Shown: one piece after another, positions 19,470-29,985 of the stretch | How positions within the stretch are numbered: the stretch's first letter is position 1 | Layout: each line of letters starts with the position of its first letter | Origin: Xanthomonas arboricola pv. juglandis | GTDB taxonomy: Bacteria; Pseudomonadota; Gammaproteobacteria; Xanthomonadales; Xanthomonadaceae | Assembly (NCBI RefSeq): GCF_001013475.1 | Contig: NZ_JZEF01000002.1 | Coordinates: forward strand, 808,785 to 872,784 | Length of the DNA: 64,000 bases | Direction: 5' to 3' | Program-made: the position numbers and the translations under genes | Notes under the pieces: model-generated | The model's input: the letters and a program-made list of their open reading frames with translations, nothing else | The model's database searches: none | Told to the model about the DNA's origin: nothing

Positions 19470-20519
19470 ATGGCTGATGCCGGCTCACGTCGTGCGCGCA
19501 CCGCTGCCGGCCAGCGTGCGCCGCTGGCTGGCGGGCAACCGATCAGCGCCGAGGTCGCCGACCAGGCCGCGCAATGGCTGACGCTGCTGATGTCCGGCAC
19601 CGCGAGCGAGGCGCAGCTGCAGCGCTGGCAACAGTGGCGCGATGCGCATCCGGACCACGCGCGGGCGTGGGCGCATATCGAGGCGGTGACCGGGCGGCTG
19701 AAGACGCTGACCCCGCAGGCGGCCTATCGCAGCCTGTCGCCGTATGCGGGTAGCAACGGCCAGGCATCACCTGGCCGGCGCAAGGCGCTGAATCTGCTGC
19801 TGTGGGGCGGGGTGGCCGGGGCCACCGGCGTGCTGGCCTCGCGCACCGAACGCTGGCAGCGCGCCACCGCCGATTACGCCACCGCGACCGGCCAGCGCCG
19901 CGAGGTGCAGTTGCAGGACGGCAGCCGCATCACCCTCAACACGCGCAGCGCCATCGACGTGCGGTTCGACGCGCAGCAGCGGCTGCTGCAGTTGCTGGCC
20001 GGCGAGATCATGGTGACCACCGCGCACGCGCTGGGCGCGGGCCACGATGCGCGGCCGCTGCTGGTGCGCACCGCGCAGGGCGATATCCAGGCATTGGGCA
20101 CGCGCTTTTGCGTGCGCCAGGACGAACACGACACCCGGCTGAGCGTGCTGGAAAGCGCGGTGGAGGTGCGGCCACATGCGGCCGCGCAGGCCGTCGGGCG
20201 CGTGCAGGCAGGGGAGCAGTGTCGGTTTACCGCCGACGCGCTCGGCGCCATCGCGCCGGTCGATGCACAGGCCGCGGCCTGGGTACGCGGGCAGCTGATC
20301 GCCGACGAGTGGCGCCTGGATGCCTTCATCGCCGAACTCGACCGTTATCGCGCCGGGCTGTTGCGCTGCGACCCGCAGGTGGGCGGCCTGCGCGTCTCCG
20401 GCGTGTTCCCGCTGGACGACACCGACCGCATCCTGGCAATGCTGCCCAGCGTGCTGCCGGTGCGGGTGAGCCGGCGCAGCCGTTACTGGGTGACGGTGCA
20501 GGCGGCCGGGCAGGGCTGA
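19470..20519 (+). CDS. fecR: FecR-like transmembrane sigma regulator
   Basis: 349 residues. The N-terminal DUF4880-like cytoplasmic part contains AAQWLTLLMSGTASEAQLQR and WRDAHPDHARAWAHIE (about 34-72). One membrane helix lies near residues 105-125 (ALNLLLWGGVAGATGVLAS). The periplasmic FecR domain contains VQLQDGSRITLNTRSAIDV, LLAGEIMVTTAHA and GTRFCVRQDEHDTRLSVLE. It senses the receptor's signalling domain and controls the adjacent FecI. The gene starts 9 bp after fecI. Confidence 0.93.
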   Translation: MADAGSRRARTAAGQRAPLAGGQPISAEVADQAAQWLTLLMSGTASEAQLQRWQQWRDAHPDHARAWAHIEAVTGRLKTLTPQAAYRSLSPYAGSNGQASPGRRKALNLLLWGGVAGATGVLASRTERWQRATADYATATGQRREVQLQDGSRITLNTRSAIDVRFDAQQRLLQLLAGEIMVTTAHALGAGHDARPLLVRTAQGDIQALGTRFCVRQDEHDTRLSVLESAVEVRPHAAAQAVGRVQAGEQCRFTADALGAIAPVDAQAAAWVRGQLIADEWRLDAFIAELDRYRAGLLRCDPQVGGLRVSGVFPLDDTDRILAMLPSVLPVRVSRRSRYWVTVQAAGQG

Positions 20520-20637
20520 GGCGCCGCCAGCCGGCACGTCGCCGGAAAAAGTTTGCATCCGGGCTGCCCGATCGCCGCAGTTGTGGCACCTCCCCAATGA
20601 CGGTGTCAGTGCGACACCAAACCTTTGTGGGAACAGC

Positions 20638-23169
20638 ATGTCGATCACTGCCCGCCGCCGCGGCCAACTTTCCTCTTCGTCGTTGCAGCGCAACGCCCTG
20701 GTGCAGGCCGTGCAGCGGCCGCTCGGCACCGCCGTGGCGGTTGCGCTCTGCAGCCTGGGCGTGTGTGCGGGCATGCCCGATGCCATCGCCCAGACCGCGC
20801 CTGCCACGCAGGATGCACGCCAGGCCTACCGCATCCCCGCCGGCCCGCTGGCGCCGGCGCTGCGTGAACTGGCCGGTTCGGCCAACCTGTTGCTGAGCTT
20901 CACCGCCGCGCAGACCGACGGCAAGACCACCGCCGGGCTGGATGGCAGCTACACCGCACCGGCGGCCCTGGCTGCGCTGCTGGCGGGCAGCGGCTTGCAG
21001 GCCGTGCCGTTGCAGACCGGCGGCTACGTGCTGCGCGCCGCGCCGCAGCTGAGCGCGAACAATCGCGAGGTGGACGCGTGGCTGCTGCCCACCGTCAAGG
21101 TCACCGCGCAGGCCAACCGCAGTGCGACCACCAGCGGCACCGGCAGCTATACCGCGCGCGCAGTCAGCATCGGCCGCGGCGAGCAGTCGCTCAAGGACAT
21201 CCCGCAATCGATCAGCGTGGTCACCCGTCAGTTGATGGACGAGCAGAACATCACCTCGGTCTACGACGCGCTGGCCAGCACCACCGGCATCACCATCGTG
21301 CAGAGCCCGCAGGGCGGCAAGTACATCTATTCGCGCGGGTTCGACATCACCACGGTGCAGTACGACGGCGTGCCGCTCAATCGCGGCATGTATGGCCGGG
21401 CAAGCAACTACAGCGCCAACATGGGCATCTACGATCGCGCCGAAGTGCTGCGCGGTGCGGCTGGTCTGCTGCAGGGTGCGGGCAACCCCGGCGGTGCGGT
21501 GAACCTGGTGCGCAAGCGCCCGCTGGATGTGCCGGGCGTCAGCGTGATGGTGCAGGGCGGCAGCTGGGATCGCTACGGCGCACTGATCGATGGCAGCGCC
21601 AACCTCAGCGCCGATGGCGCATTGCGCGCGCGCGGAGTGATCGACTACCAGGAGCAGCGCTCGTTCGTCGATGGGGTCACGCGCCGCACGCCCACCTATT
21701 ACGGCACGCTCGACTACACGTTCTCGCCGCAGACCCAGCTCAGCCTGGGCGTGAGCTACGAACAGGTGGAAGGCCGCCCGTTCTTCGGTAGTCTGCCCAG
21801 TTTCAGCGATGGCCGTGATATCGGCCTGCCGCGCCAGACCAATCTGGGTGCGACATGGAACCGACAGTCCTCGTCCAATCGCGGGCTGTATCTGGACCTG
21901 GACCATCGCTTCAATGCCGACTGGGTGTTCAAGCTCAGTGCGGTGCAGGTGCGCGAGCTGCACAATCTGAAATATGCCAGCTCCAGTCGCGCGATCAATC
22001 CGGCCAACGGCACCGGCGCGCTGCTGGCCGCGCGCACCATTTCCGATGCGGACGCCTTTGGCTTCGACGCCAATGTGATCGGGCAGTTCAATGCATTGGG
22101 GCGCAGGCACGAGTTGGTGATCGGCAGCAACTTCGCCGAGACCACCGTGGATACGGTCTACGGCAACAAAAACAACTTCCAGACCTTCAATGTGTTTAAT
22201 CTGCAGCGCAATGTGCGGGCGATCAGCGATGCAGAAATCTTCGCCAATGCGCGCGAGGCCCGGCATGGCACCTCGCGCGAATTCGGCCTGTACGGCGCAC
22301 TGCGCTGGCAGCTGACGGATCCGTTGAGGGCCATCGTCGGCACCCGCGTGAGCTGGCACGACACCCTGTGGAACACCACCACCACCGGGCTGTCGCCGTC
22401 GCAATCGATCGAGCACACCCGCGAGACCGGGCAGGTCACGCCGTATGCCGGCCTGTTGTACGCCTTGAGCCCGACCTGGTCGGCCTACGCCAGTTATGCG
22501 GACATCTTCCAGCCGCAGAACGCGCAGACCGAAGCCGGCGAGATGCTCAAGCCGATGACCGGTGCCAACTACGAGCTGGGCGTCAAGGGTGAGTGGCTGG
22601 ACGGGCGCATCAATAGCGCGTTTGCGCTGTTCCAGATCGAGCAGAAAAACCGCGCCCAGGCCGACCTGACCACCAGCCCCACCTGCCGCAACAACGATTT
22701 CTGCTACATCGACAGTGGCAAGGTGCGCAGCCGCGGGTTCGATGCCGAAGTCAGCGGCGAGGTGCTGCGAGACTGGAACGTGTTTGCCGGTTACACCTTC
22801 AACCGCACTACCTATTTGCAGGATGTCAGCAGCCAGGGCCAGACCTTCAACAGCTACACGCCCAAGCACCTGCTGCGGGTATGGACCACCTACCGTCTGC
22901 CGGGCGCGCTGCAGGACGTCACCGTCGGTGGCGGTGTCAGCGCGCAGAGCGCGGCGTATCGGCAGATCGGCAGCGCCACCGCGCCGATCCAGGGGCGTGC
23001 GGTCTGGAATGCATTGGCGCGGTACCAGGTCAACCGGCAATGGTCGGTGGCGGTCAATCTCAACAACGTGTTCGACAAGCACTACTACAACACCTTGTCG
23101 AGCTTCGTTAACGGGCGCTATTACGGCGAACCGCGCAATGTGATGGTGACCCTGCGCGGCGCGCTGTGA
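20638..23169 (+). CDS. TonB-dependent siderophore receptor with STN signalling domain
   Basis: 843 residues from ATG 20638. The signal peptide is long (about 1-52, ending AIAQTAPA). The STN (secretin/TonB short N-terminal) domain is about residues 60-135 (YRIPAGPLAPALRELAGSAN ... LLAGSGLQAVPLQTGGYVL). The plug region has SIGRGEQSLKDIPQSISVVT and RGFDITTVQYDGVPLNRGMY, and AAGLLQGAGNPGGAVNLVRK is typical of siderophore receptors such as FpvA/FhuE. The STN domain contacts FecR, so the receptor should switch on its own transcription. It ends VMVTLRGAL, lacking a terminal Phe. The siderophore is unknown. Confidence 0.93.
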   Translation: MSITARRRGQLSSSSLQRNALVQAVQRPLGTAVAVALCSLGVCAGMPDAIAQTAPATQDARQAYRIPAGPLAPALRELAGSANLLLSFTAAQTDGKTTAGLDGSYTAPAALAALLAGSGLQAVPLQTGGYVLRAAPQLSANNREVDAWLLPTVKVTAQANRSATTSGTGSYTARAVSIGRGEQSLKDIPQSISVVTRQLMDEQNITSVYDALASTTGITIVQSPQGGKYIYSRGFDITTVQYDGVPLNRGMYGRASNYSANMGIYDRAEVLRGAAGLLQGAGNPGGAVNLVRKRPLDVPGVSVMVQGGSWDRYGALIDGSANLSADGALRARGVIDYQEQRSFVDGVTRRTPTYYGTLDYTFSPQTQLSLGVSYEQVEGRPFFGSLPSFSDGRDIGLPRQTNLGATWNRQSSSNRGLYLDLDHRFNADWVFKLSAVQVRELHNLKYASSSRAINPANGTGALLAARTISDADAFGFDANVIGQFNALGRRHELVIGSNFAETTVDTVYGNKNNFQTFNVFNLQRNVRAISDAEIFANAREARHGTSREFGLYGALRWQLTDPLRAIVGTRVSWHDTLWNTTTTGLSPSQSIEHTRETGQVTPYAGLLYALSPTWSAYASYADIFQPQNAQTEAGEMLKPMTGANYELGVKGEWLDGRINSAFALFQIEQKNRAQADLTTSPTCRNNDFCYIDSGKVRSRGFDAEVSGEVLRDWNVFAGYTFNRTTYLQDVSSQGQTFNSYTPKHLLRVWTTYRLPGALQDVTVGGGVSAQSAAYRQIGSATAPIQGRAVWNALARYQVNRQWSVAVNLNNVFDKHYYNTLSSFVNGRYYGEPRNVMVTLRGAL

Positions 23170-23209
23170 TGCGCGCACCAGCGCTGCGGTGGCGCATGGC
23201 GCGTGCCGG

Positions 23210-24832
23210 ATGAAAGAAGGCTTTCGCCAAAGCATGGCCTGGCTGCACACCTGGTGCGGCCTGAGCTGTGGCTGGTTGTTGTGCGCAATCTTCCTGACCG
23301 GCACGCTCAGTGTGTTTCGCGATCCGATCACCAGCTGGATGCAGGGCACACCGGACTTGCCGAGTGCGAGCACGCAGACGGTCCTGTCGGAAGCAGCGCT
23401 GGTGCCGCGTGCACTGGCGCAGTTGCATCAGCTTGCGCCACAGGCGCGCCTGTGGCGGGTCACCTTGCCCGCGCATCCGGGTGAGGCGCTCACGCTGTTC
23501 TGGCGGACACCGGAGGGCCAGGATCAGGCAGCGCTGGACCCGGGGAGCGGCGAGTTGCTGCCGTCTCCGTGGGGCCGGCAGACCGAAGGCGGCCGGCATT
23601 TCATGAGCTTCCACTACACCTTGCATGGCGGCATTCCCGGCTATTGGCTGGTGGGCTGGGTGACGCTGTGCGGGCTGATCGCGCTGGTATCCGGGGTGAT
23701 CGTGCACAAGCGGATCTTTCTGGATTTCTTTACCTTCCGTCCGGGCAAGGGACAGCGCTCGTGGCTGGACGCGCACAACGCCACGGCGGTGCTGACGCTG
23801 CCGTTTTTGCTGATGATCGTCTACACCGGCCTGGCGTATTTCTACACCAGCTACATGCCCGCGCCGTTGCACGCACTGTATGGCAGCGACGAGGACGCCT
23901 ACACGCGTTACGCCGATGACCTGTCGCCGGCAATGCCTGCGACCAGCGCAGACGAAGCAGCAGTCAACAATGTGCCCGCCTATCTGCCGGAACTGGTGCA
24001 GCGTGCAGATTCGCTCAACGCTGCGCCCGCGCAAACGCTGGTGATCGAGCGGCCCGATCAACCCGGCAGCAAGCTGCGCGTGATCGCGCGCGTGGCCGCG
24101 ACCGGCAGCTCGCGGCGCCTGCTCAACCCAGCCAACAGCGTGGTATTCGACGCGAACAGCGGCGCGCTTCTGGAGCGGCACGCGGATGCCGCACGCACGG
24201 ACCTGCACGCGCAGGATGTGGAAGAGGTCATCAAGACCTTGCACGTGGCGGGGTTCGGCGGCTGGACCAGCAAATGGCTGTATTTCATCTGCGGCCTGGC
24301 TGGCACCTTGATGATGGCCACCGGTACCTTGCTGTTTTCGATCAAGCGGCGTCGGCGTAGCGAGCAGGAGTTCGGCGCGTCCACCGCCGGCATCTATCGG
24401 GTAGTGGAAGCGCTCAATGCCGCCGCGCTTGCGGGAACCGCCTTGGCGAGCATTGCGTATTTTTATGCCAACCGCCTGGTGCCGATCGCGCAGGCCGAGC
24501 GCAGCCAGATCGAAATCCACGCATTCCTGTGGGTATGGGCGGCCACGCTGCTGCACGCGCTGCTGCGCCCGCCCGCGCGTGCATGGGTGGAGCAACTGGC
24601 GATGACGGCGCTGCTGTGTGTCGGCTTGCCGCTGCTCAATGCGGTCACCACCGGGCAGCATCTGGGCGTGTACTTGGCTGCCGGCGACCTGCAGCGCGCC
24701 GGGGTCGAGCTGGTCTCGCTCGTCTTCGGCGTTGCATTTGCTTACGCGACATATCGGGCCCATCGCAGCGCGGTGCGACCGGTGCCGACACGCGGCAGGC
24801 GCGGCGCCGCTGCTGCGATGGATGTGTTGTGA
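23210..24832 (+). CDS. PepSY-associated multipass membrane protein of iron operon
   Basis: 540 residues from ATG 23210; a GTG seven codons earlier is also in frame. It starts MKEGFRQSMAWLHTWCGLSC, the usual PepSY_TM opening. It has membrane helices near 14-36, 145-170 and 200-220, a large periplasmic loop, and further helices toward the end. Family members accompany siderophore receptors and some act as ferric-siderophore reductases; that role is inferred here. A 14-codon frame from 23169 ends in the ATGA at 23210-23213, so translation may be coupled to the receptor gene. Confidence 0.85.
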   Translation: MKEGFRQSMAWLHTWCGLSCGWLLCAIFLTGTLSVFRDPITSWMQGTPDLPSASTQTVLSEAALVPRALAQLHQLAPQARLWRVTLPAHPGEALTLFWRTPEGQDQAALDPGSGELLPSPWGRQTEGGRHFMSFHYTLHGGIPGYWLVGWVTLCGLIALVSGVIVHKRIFLDFFTFRPGKGQRSWLDAHNATAVLTLPFLLMIVYTGLAYFYTSYMPAPLHALYGSDEDAYTRYADDLSPAMPATSADEAAVNNVPAYLPELVQRADSLNAAPAQTLVIERPDQPGSKLRVIARVAATGSSRRLLNPANSVVFDANSGALLERHADAARTDLHAQDVEEVIKTLHVAGFGGWTSKWLYFICGLAGTLMMATGTLLFSIKRRRRSEQEFGASTAGIYRVVEALNAAALAGTALASIAYFYANRLVPIAQAERSQIEIHAFLWVWAATLLHALLRPPARAWVEQLAMTALLCVGLPLLNAVTTGQHLGVYLAAGDLQRAGVELVSLVFGVAFAYATYRAHRSAVRPVPTRGRRGAAAAMDVL

Positions 24833-25152
24833 AGCGTTCTTCGAGCACCGCGTCGGTGACGCGCTACCGCTGGTCGGTTGCCGGTCGCGTGCTCGCTGCC
24901 AGTGTCGGCGGCTATGCGCTGACCTCCACCGGCTGCAGCGTGCTGGCGCAGTTGCTGTCGCGATTTGCCGGCGTGTCGCCTGCGGTCTCGGTGCTGAGCA
25001 TGACCTTGCTGAGTTTCGCCATTTACACCGTCGTCGTGCTGTGGATGTTTCGTGCGCGCAGTGCATCGCGCATGTGGGGCTGGCTGGGCGTGGGTATCGC
25101 TGCGCTGGGCGGCGCGAGCTGGTTGCTGGGACATCCGCCATGGATGGCCTGA
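24829..25152 (+). CDS. DUF3649 family small membrane protein
   Basis: 107 residues from GTG 24829, overlapping the preceding stop by four bases. There are three or so hydrophobic segments (VAGRVLAASVGGYALTS, VLSMTLLSFAIYTVVVLWMF, GWLGVGIAALGGASWLL). Sequence and position between a PepSY protein and a DUF3325 protein match DUF3649 proteins of iron-uptake operons. The molecular role is not known to me. Confidence 0.75.
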   Translation: MKRSSSTASVTRYRWSVAGRVLAASVGGYALTSTGCSVLAQLLSRFAGVSPAVSVLSMTLLSFAIYTVVVLWMFRARSASRMWGWLGVGIAALGGASWLLGHPPWMA

Positions 25153-25490
25153 TCACCGCGCTGCTGGACACCGCGCTCTGCCACGCCGCAATGATGGCCC
25201 TGGCCGTGGCGATGCATCGCCACTACGAGCAGCTCACCGGCCGCCGCACTGCGCCGGTCATGCAGCGATGGTTGCTGCGTGCGATGGCTGTCTGTCTGTT
25301 GATCGCCGCGCTGGTGCTGTGCGTGATCGCTTGGAGCGGAACGGTGGGCACCTTGTTGTGGCTGGGGTTTGTCAGCGTGGCCGCGCTGTGGGTAGCGCTG
25401 GGCCTGGCGTACGCGCCGCGCTGGAGTGCGTGGCTGGCAGTGCTGCTGGGCTGCGTCGCATGCGGCGTGATGGGTTGGCACGTGCTGTAG
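25140..25490 (+). CDS. DUF3325 family small membrane protein
   Basis: 116 residues from ATG 25140, overlapping the preceding gene by 13 bases. It has four short hydrophobic helices and the N-terminal MHRHYEQLTGR segment seen in DUF3325 proteins, which share operons with PepSY and DUF3649 genes. It is the last gene of the iron operon. No terminator hairpin with a T run was seen directly after it. Confidence 0.75.
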   Translation: MDGLITALLDTALCHAAMMALAVAMHRHYEQLTGRRTAPVMQRWLLRAMAVCLLIAALVLCVIAWSGTVGTLLWLGFVSVAALWVALGLAYAPRWSAWLAVLLGCVACGVMGWHVL

Positions 25491-25532
25491 TTTGCTGTTG
25501 TTTGAAGGCCACACACACCGACCAGCTTGACT

Positions 25533-25614
25533 GGCCCTTGCCCGTCCACCGTCGCGTAAGAGCCTACATGGGCGTACTTGCGGCGTGTCCTGCGATGGTG
25601 GGCGGGCAAGGGCC
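25533..25614. repeat. Palindromic MITE-like element, copy A (internally shortened)
   Basis: Terminal arms GGCCCTTGCCCGTCCACCGT and ATGGTGGGCGGGCAAGGGCC are near-perfect inverted repeats. The core AGAGCCTACATGGGCGTACT matches copies B and C, but the segment with the GCGGCATGGATGCCGC hairpin is missing. Length 82 bp. Confidence 0.75.
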
Positions 25615-26079
25615 CGGCACCAAGTCCACGGACCAAACGCTCCGCAACTGATCTATCTGCATTGCCAGGCGCTCAAGAAGCAACGCTTAAAGCAATCGAG
25701 ATTTAGAACGGTGGCCTCTTTAACTGCGATCCAATGCCTGAATCAAAAGCTCAGCTCGTCGAGTGCGCGGCGTCCTCACCGCTTGCGCGACACGCCGTGA
25801 ACCCATCCCTGGGTGCTCGGTGGCGGCATCCATGCCGCCACACGGTCCCGCAACCGGCGAGGCCACCGCATCAGACAGTTGGTCGGCTGCTTTCCTGAAA
25901 GCGTGTGACTCGGACTGCGTCGCAGACGTGGCATTTTCAGGTTGCGTGTTGGAGGCTTGCCTGCCGCTCGGCTTGCGATGGAGAAATGATGAAAGTTGGG
26001 CGAATGCCGAGTGATCCAACCAGCGCACGTCGTGCACCGCATGCACCGCTTGCAACTATGCACACCGACCATCTCGCCA

Positions 26080-26187
26080 GGCCCTTGCCCGCTCACCGTC
26101 GCGGGACCTTACGCGGCATGGATGCCGCGGAAGAGCCTACAGGGACGTACTTGCGGCGTGTCCCGCGATGGTGGGCGGGCAAGGGCC
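26080..26187. repeat. Palindromic MITE-like element, copy B
   Basis: 108 bp with the same terminal arms as copies A and C, an internal GCGGCATGGATGCCGC palindrome and the core AGAGCCTACAGGGACGTACT. No coding capacity was seen. Confidence 0.75.
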
Positions 26188-26460
26188 CTGCACCAAGTCC
26201 ACAGACCAACCGCTCCGCAACTGATCTATCCACACTGCTGAGGCACCTTCGGGACACAACGCCTAAAAAGATCGAGAGGTCGAACAAGCCGCCAAGGAGC
26301 CCGGAACCAGTGAGGACATCACGCCCGCCCACATGACCGCATGCTGATGGGGTCACACGCAGCGCGGCGGTAAACCCGGTAGTTGTATTGCTGCCCCTAG
26401 ACACCGCTGGATCAACCGTAGACACATGCCGCCATCGCGCAGGGATGCCAGAATCGGCGC

Positions 26461-29292
26461 ATGTCGCTGCCTACCTCATCCGTGTCTCCTGCGCTGACCG
26501 CCCTGATCGAGCGGGCCGTGGCGCGTGTCCGCCATGCCGTGCCGGCCGACCAGCCCTGGCCGGGCGATGACTTCGCTCGGCGGCTCGAACAGCTTGCGCT
26601 TGCCAGCGAGTTTGCGCTCGATACCTTGGTGCGTCAGCCGGCCTTGCTGCAGCACCTGGCGCAGCCGGATCCACCGCCGTTGCTACTGCCGGTGCTCGAC
26701 CCCGCGCAGCCACAGTCCTGGCCGGCGCAGTTGCGGCGCTACCGCAGTGCCGAATCCACGCGCCTGGTCTGGCGCGACGTGCTCGATCTGGACAGCGTCG
26801 ATGCCACCCTGGCCGGTGCCACCCGCCTGGCCGAAACCTGCCTGCAATGTGGGCTGCAGGCGTTGGAGCAGCAGTTCCGCGACCGCCACGGCCAGGTGAT
26901 TGCCGAAGACGGCAGCGTGCAGCGGCTGGTGGTGTTCGGGCTGGGCAAGCTCGGTGGTGGCGAGCTGAATTTTTCCTCGGATGTGGATCTGGTCTATGCG
27001 TATCCGCAGGGCGGCCAGTCCGATGGTGCACGCCCGTTGGCAGCGGAGGAATATTTTGCGCGCCTTGGCCAGCAGCTGGCCAAGCTGCTCGACGAAACCA
27101 CCGCCGATGGATTCAGCCATCGCGTGGATCTGCGTCTGCGCCCGTTCGGCACGGCCGGGCGGGTGGCCCTGTCGTTCACCGGCATGGACCAGTACTTCCA
27201 GCGCGAAGGACGCGACTGGGAGCGCTATGCCTGGCTCAAGGCGCGCGCCGTGGCCGGCGACATCGACGCCGGCGAAGCCTGGCTGGAGACGCTGCGCCCC
27301 TTCGTCTACCGGCGCTATCTGGACTTCACCGCACTGGACGGCCTGCGCGAGATGAAGGCGGCGATCACTGCCGAAGTCGCCCGCCACGATCGTCTGGACG
27401 ACATCAAGCGCGGGCCGGGCGGCATCCGCGAGATCGAGTTCCTGGCGCAATCGCTGCAGCTGATTCGCGGTGGGCGCGAGCCGAGCCTGCGCGAGCGTCG
27501 CCTGTTGCCTGCCTTGCAGGCGCTGGTGGAGGCCGGCCAGATCGATGCGGACAACGGGCATGCATTGACCGAGGCGTATCGCTTCTTGCGCCGGCTCGAA
27601 AATCGTCTGCAGATGTTGCGCGATGCACAGACCCATGCCTTGCCGCAGGCGCCGCTGGATCGCGAGCGCATCGCGCTGGGCCTGGGTTATGCGGATTGGC
27701 CGGCACTGCTGCAGGCACTCACTCCGCAACGTGCGCGCGTTGCCGCCGAATTTGCCGAGCTGCTGGCACCGCGCGTGCGCGCCACCGCGCCCGACGCGCT
27801 TGCCGATTACTGGCGCGCACTGCCGGAAGGCGATGCCGCGCCGCTGGCCGGCATCGGATTGCACGATCCAGCCGGTGCGCATCAGGTGTTGGCCGATTTT
27901 GCGCAGTCCTCCGGCGTGCGTGCGCTCTCCGATACCGCAAGCGCGCGGCTGGACCGCGTCATGCCGGCGCTGCTGCATGCGGCCACCCGCGCCAGCCAGC
28001 CGGATGCCGCCGTGCGCCGCATGCTCGGCCTGCTGCAATCCACCTTGCGCCGCACCAGTTACCTGGCCTTGCTGGACGAACAACCCAGCGCGCTCGCACG
28101 CCTGGTCGATGTGCTCTCGCGAAGTGCCTTGCTGGCCGAACGCCTGGCTGCGCATCCGCTGTTGCTGGACGAATTGCTCGACACCCGGATCAGCGGTCCG
28201 TTGCCCGACCGCGACGCGTTGCACGCTGCATGCCTGGACACCTTGCAGATCGAGGACACCGAAGCGGCGCTGCGCGAACTCAACGAGCGCCGGCTCGCCT
28301 TGAGCTTCCGCATTGCGCTGGCCACGCTCGATGGCCGCCAGCAGGCGGTGGACAGCACCCAGCAACTGGCCTGGCTGGCCGAAGCGGTGGTGCAGACGGT
28401 GCTGCAGCTGGCGCGCCGCGAACTGATCGCCGCGCACGGGCAGGTGCCGGGCGGGGCATTCGCCATCATCGGCTACGGCAGCCTGGGCGGCCTGGAGCTG
28501 GGCTTCGGCTCGGACCTGGATCTGGTGTTTCTCTACGACCATCCACGCGAGGTGGAAGCCTCCGATGGCAAGCGAGCGTTGGAAGCCGGGCGCTGGTTTG
28601 CGCGGCTGGCGCAGAAGGTGATGACACTGCTGGCCGCGGAAACCGGCGCCGGCCGTCTCTACGAGATCGACGTGCGGCTGCGCCCGGATGGCGGCAAGGG
28701 CGCGTTGGTGTCATCGCTGGCCAGCTACCGCGACTACCAGCGCGAGCGTGCCTGGACCTGGGAGCATCAGGCGCTGGTGCGTGCACGTGCGGTGGCCGGC
28801 GATGCGGCGCTATGCGCGGCCTTCGCGCAGGTGCGTGCCGACACGCTGACGCGCGTTCGCGATACCGCCGTGCTGCACGAGGATGTGCGCAAGATGCGCG
28901 CGCGCATGCGCAGCGAACTGGATCGCAGCGATGCGGGGCGGCTGGATCTCAAGCAGGGCGCCGGCGGCCTGGTCGATCTGGAATTCGTCCTGCAGGCCGG
29001 CGTGCTCGGCCAGGCCGCACAGCATCCGGCGCTGCTGCTGGCCTGCGCCACGCCCGCCTTGATCGACGCCTTGGTGCAGGTGCAATGGCTGCCGGCCGAG
29101 CGTGCCGCACCGCTGCACCAGGCGCATGCCACCTTGGTGGAAGCAGGCCTGAGTTGCACCCTGGATCGCCGGCCGCGGCTGATCCCACCAACGCCTGCCA
29201 TCGAGCAGGCACGGCACAGCATCTTCACTACCGCGCACGCGCAAGGGCTGGAGTTTCCGCTCGGCAAGGTCGTGGCAACGCTACCGCCTTGA
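26461..29292 (+). CDS. glnE: Bifunctional glutamine synthetase adenylyltransferase/adenylyl-removing enzyme
   Basis: 943 residues, the full GlnE length. Two nucleotidyltransferase domains are visible. The N-terminal adenylyl-removing domain has [20 protein letters not shown] (about 160-179), and the C-terminal adenylyltransferase domain has [20 protein letters not shown] (about 672-691); each carries the paired Asp of the metal site. It adds or removes AMP on glutamine synthetase in response to PII and glutamine. It is monocistronic. Confidence 0.97.
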   Translation: MSLPTSSVSPALTALIERAVARVRHAVPADQPWPGDDFARRLEQLALASEFALDTLVRQPALLQHLAQPDPPPLLLPVLDPAQPQSWPAQLRRYRSAESTRLVWRDVLDLDSVDATLAGATRLAETCLQCGLQALEQQFRDRHGQVIAEDGSVQRLVVFGLGKLGGGELNFSSDVDLVYAYPQGGQSDGARPLAAEEYFARLGQQLAKLLDETTADGFSHRVDLRLRPFGTAGRVALSFTGMDQYFQREGRDWERYAWLKARAVAGDIDAGEAWLETLRPFVYRRYLDFTALDGLREMKAAITAEVARHDRLDDIKRGPGGIREIEFLAQSLQLIRGGREPSLRERRLLPALQALVEAGQIDADNGHALTEAYRFLRRLENRLQMLRDAQTHALPQAPLDRERIALGLGYADWPALLQALTPQRARVAAEFAELLAPRVRATAPDALADYWRALPEGDAAPLAGIGLHDPAGAHQVLADFAQSSGVRALSDTASARLDRVMPALLHAATRASQPDAAVRRMLGLLQSTLRRTSYLALLDEQPSALARLVDVLSRSALLAERLAAHPLLLDELLDTRISGPLPDRDALHAACLDTLQIEDTEAALRELNERRLALSFRIALATLDGRQQAVDSTQQLAWLAEAVVQTVLQLARRELIAAHGQVPGGAFAIIGYGSLGGLELGFGSDLDLVFLYDHPREVEASDGKRALEAGRWFARLAQKVMTLLAAETGAGRLYEIDVRLRPDGGKGALVSSLASYRDYQRERAWTWEHQALVRARAVAGDAALCAAFAQVRADTLTRVRDTAVLHEDVRKMRARMRSELDRSDAGRLDLKQGAGGLVDLEFVLQAGVLGQAAQHPALLLACATPALIDALVQVQWLPAERAAPLHQAHATLVEAGLSCTLDRRPRLIPPTPAIEQARHSIFTTAHAQGLEFPLGKVVATLPP

Positions 29293-29427
29293 GCGGCCGG
29301 TAGCTGGCGTTGCAAGGTGAGACGCGTGCGGTGCGCAGCCCGGGTTGGCAGAAGCGCGGGTGCGTTGCAGTGGCATCCCTCCACCGCGCCTGGTGTCGGC
29401 CTGATTGCCGGTGCGCAGGCGAGCCGA

Positions 29428-29985
29428 TCAGCCCTGCGGGCGCGGCGCACTGCGCCACAGCAGTGCGCGGAACGGGCCGAGCAGGAACACGCCCATGCCC
29501 AGCTTCACCGCCAGGTCGCCGGCCGCCCAGCTGATCCATGGCAGGCCAGCGCCGGCAAAGGCGATGCTCCAGAAGATCGTCGTATCCAGCGTGGCGCTGC
29601 AGGTGGTGGCCACGATCGGCGCACGCCACCAGTTGCCACTGCGCAGCCGGTCGAACACGCTGATATCCAGCAACTGCGCAGCGATGAAGGCGGTGCACGA
29701 GGCCGCCGCGATGCGCGGGGTGGCCAGCCAGAGCGACAACACCACCGCCAGCGCAAACCCGCACCAGGCGACCTTGCGCGCCGCGCGCGGGCCGAAGCGC
29801 CGATTGATCAGGTTGCTCACCAGAAACGCCAGCGGATACGAGAACGCGCCCCAGGTCAGCCAATCGTTGATCGGGTACTGCACCAGGATGTTGGACAACA
29901 GCACCACCGCGCCCATGGCCAGGACCGCCCACGCCAATGCGCGCGCAGTGAGTGGGGCGAACGGCGTCGGCGCGGTGCTGGACAT
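29428..29985 (-). CDS. YhhQ-type queuosine-precursor (VUT family) transporter
   Basis: 185 residues, about six membrane helices. Typical sequence includes NDWLTWGAFSYPLAFLVSNL, NRRFGPRAARKVAWCGFALA, ASCTAFIAAQLLDISVFDRL and LDTTIFWSIAFAG. This family imports 7-cyano-7-deazaguanine or related queuosine precursors in E. coli (YhhQ). The substrate here is inferred from family. It stands alone, convergent with glnE. Confidence 0.85.
   Translation of the reverse strand: MSSTAPTPFAPLTARALAWAVLAMGAVVLLSNILVQYPINDWLTWGAFSYPLAFLVSNLINRRFGPRAARKVAWCGFALAVVLSLWLATPRIAAASCTAFIAAQLLDISVFDRLRSGNWWRAPIVATTCSATLDTTIFWSIAFAGAGLPWISWAAGDLAVKLGMGVFLLGPFRALLWRSAPRPQG

Larger units (their letters stand above)
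25491..26460. other. 970-bp repeat-rich gap before glnE
   Basis: No convincing gene. It holds two copies (25533-25614 and 26080-26187) of a palindromic element, with extra similarity on both sides: the left flank CACACCGACC, and the right flank containing CTCCGCAACTGATCTATC about 30-50 bp beyond each copy. The full repeat unit may thus be about 190-210 bp. Confidence 0.7.

Noticed and set aside
20326..23373. 1015-codon open frame on the minus strand
   Set aside because: Antisense to the siderophore receptor; no domain character.
25720..26336. Short open frames in the gap before glnE
   Set aside because: They cross palindromic repeats and show no conserved features.
26847..29303. 818-codon open frame on the plus strand
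   Set aside because: Overlaps glnE in another frame; glnE has both catalytic motifs.
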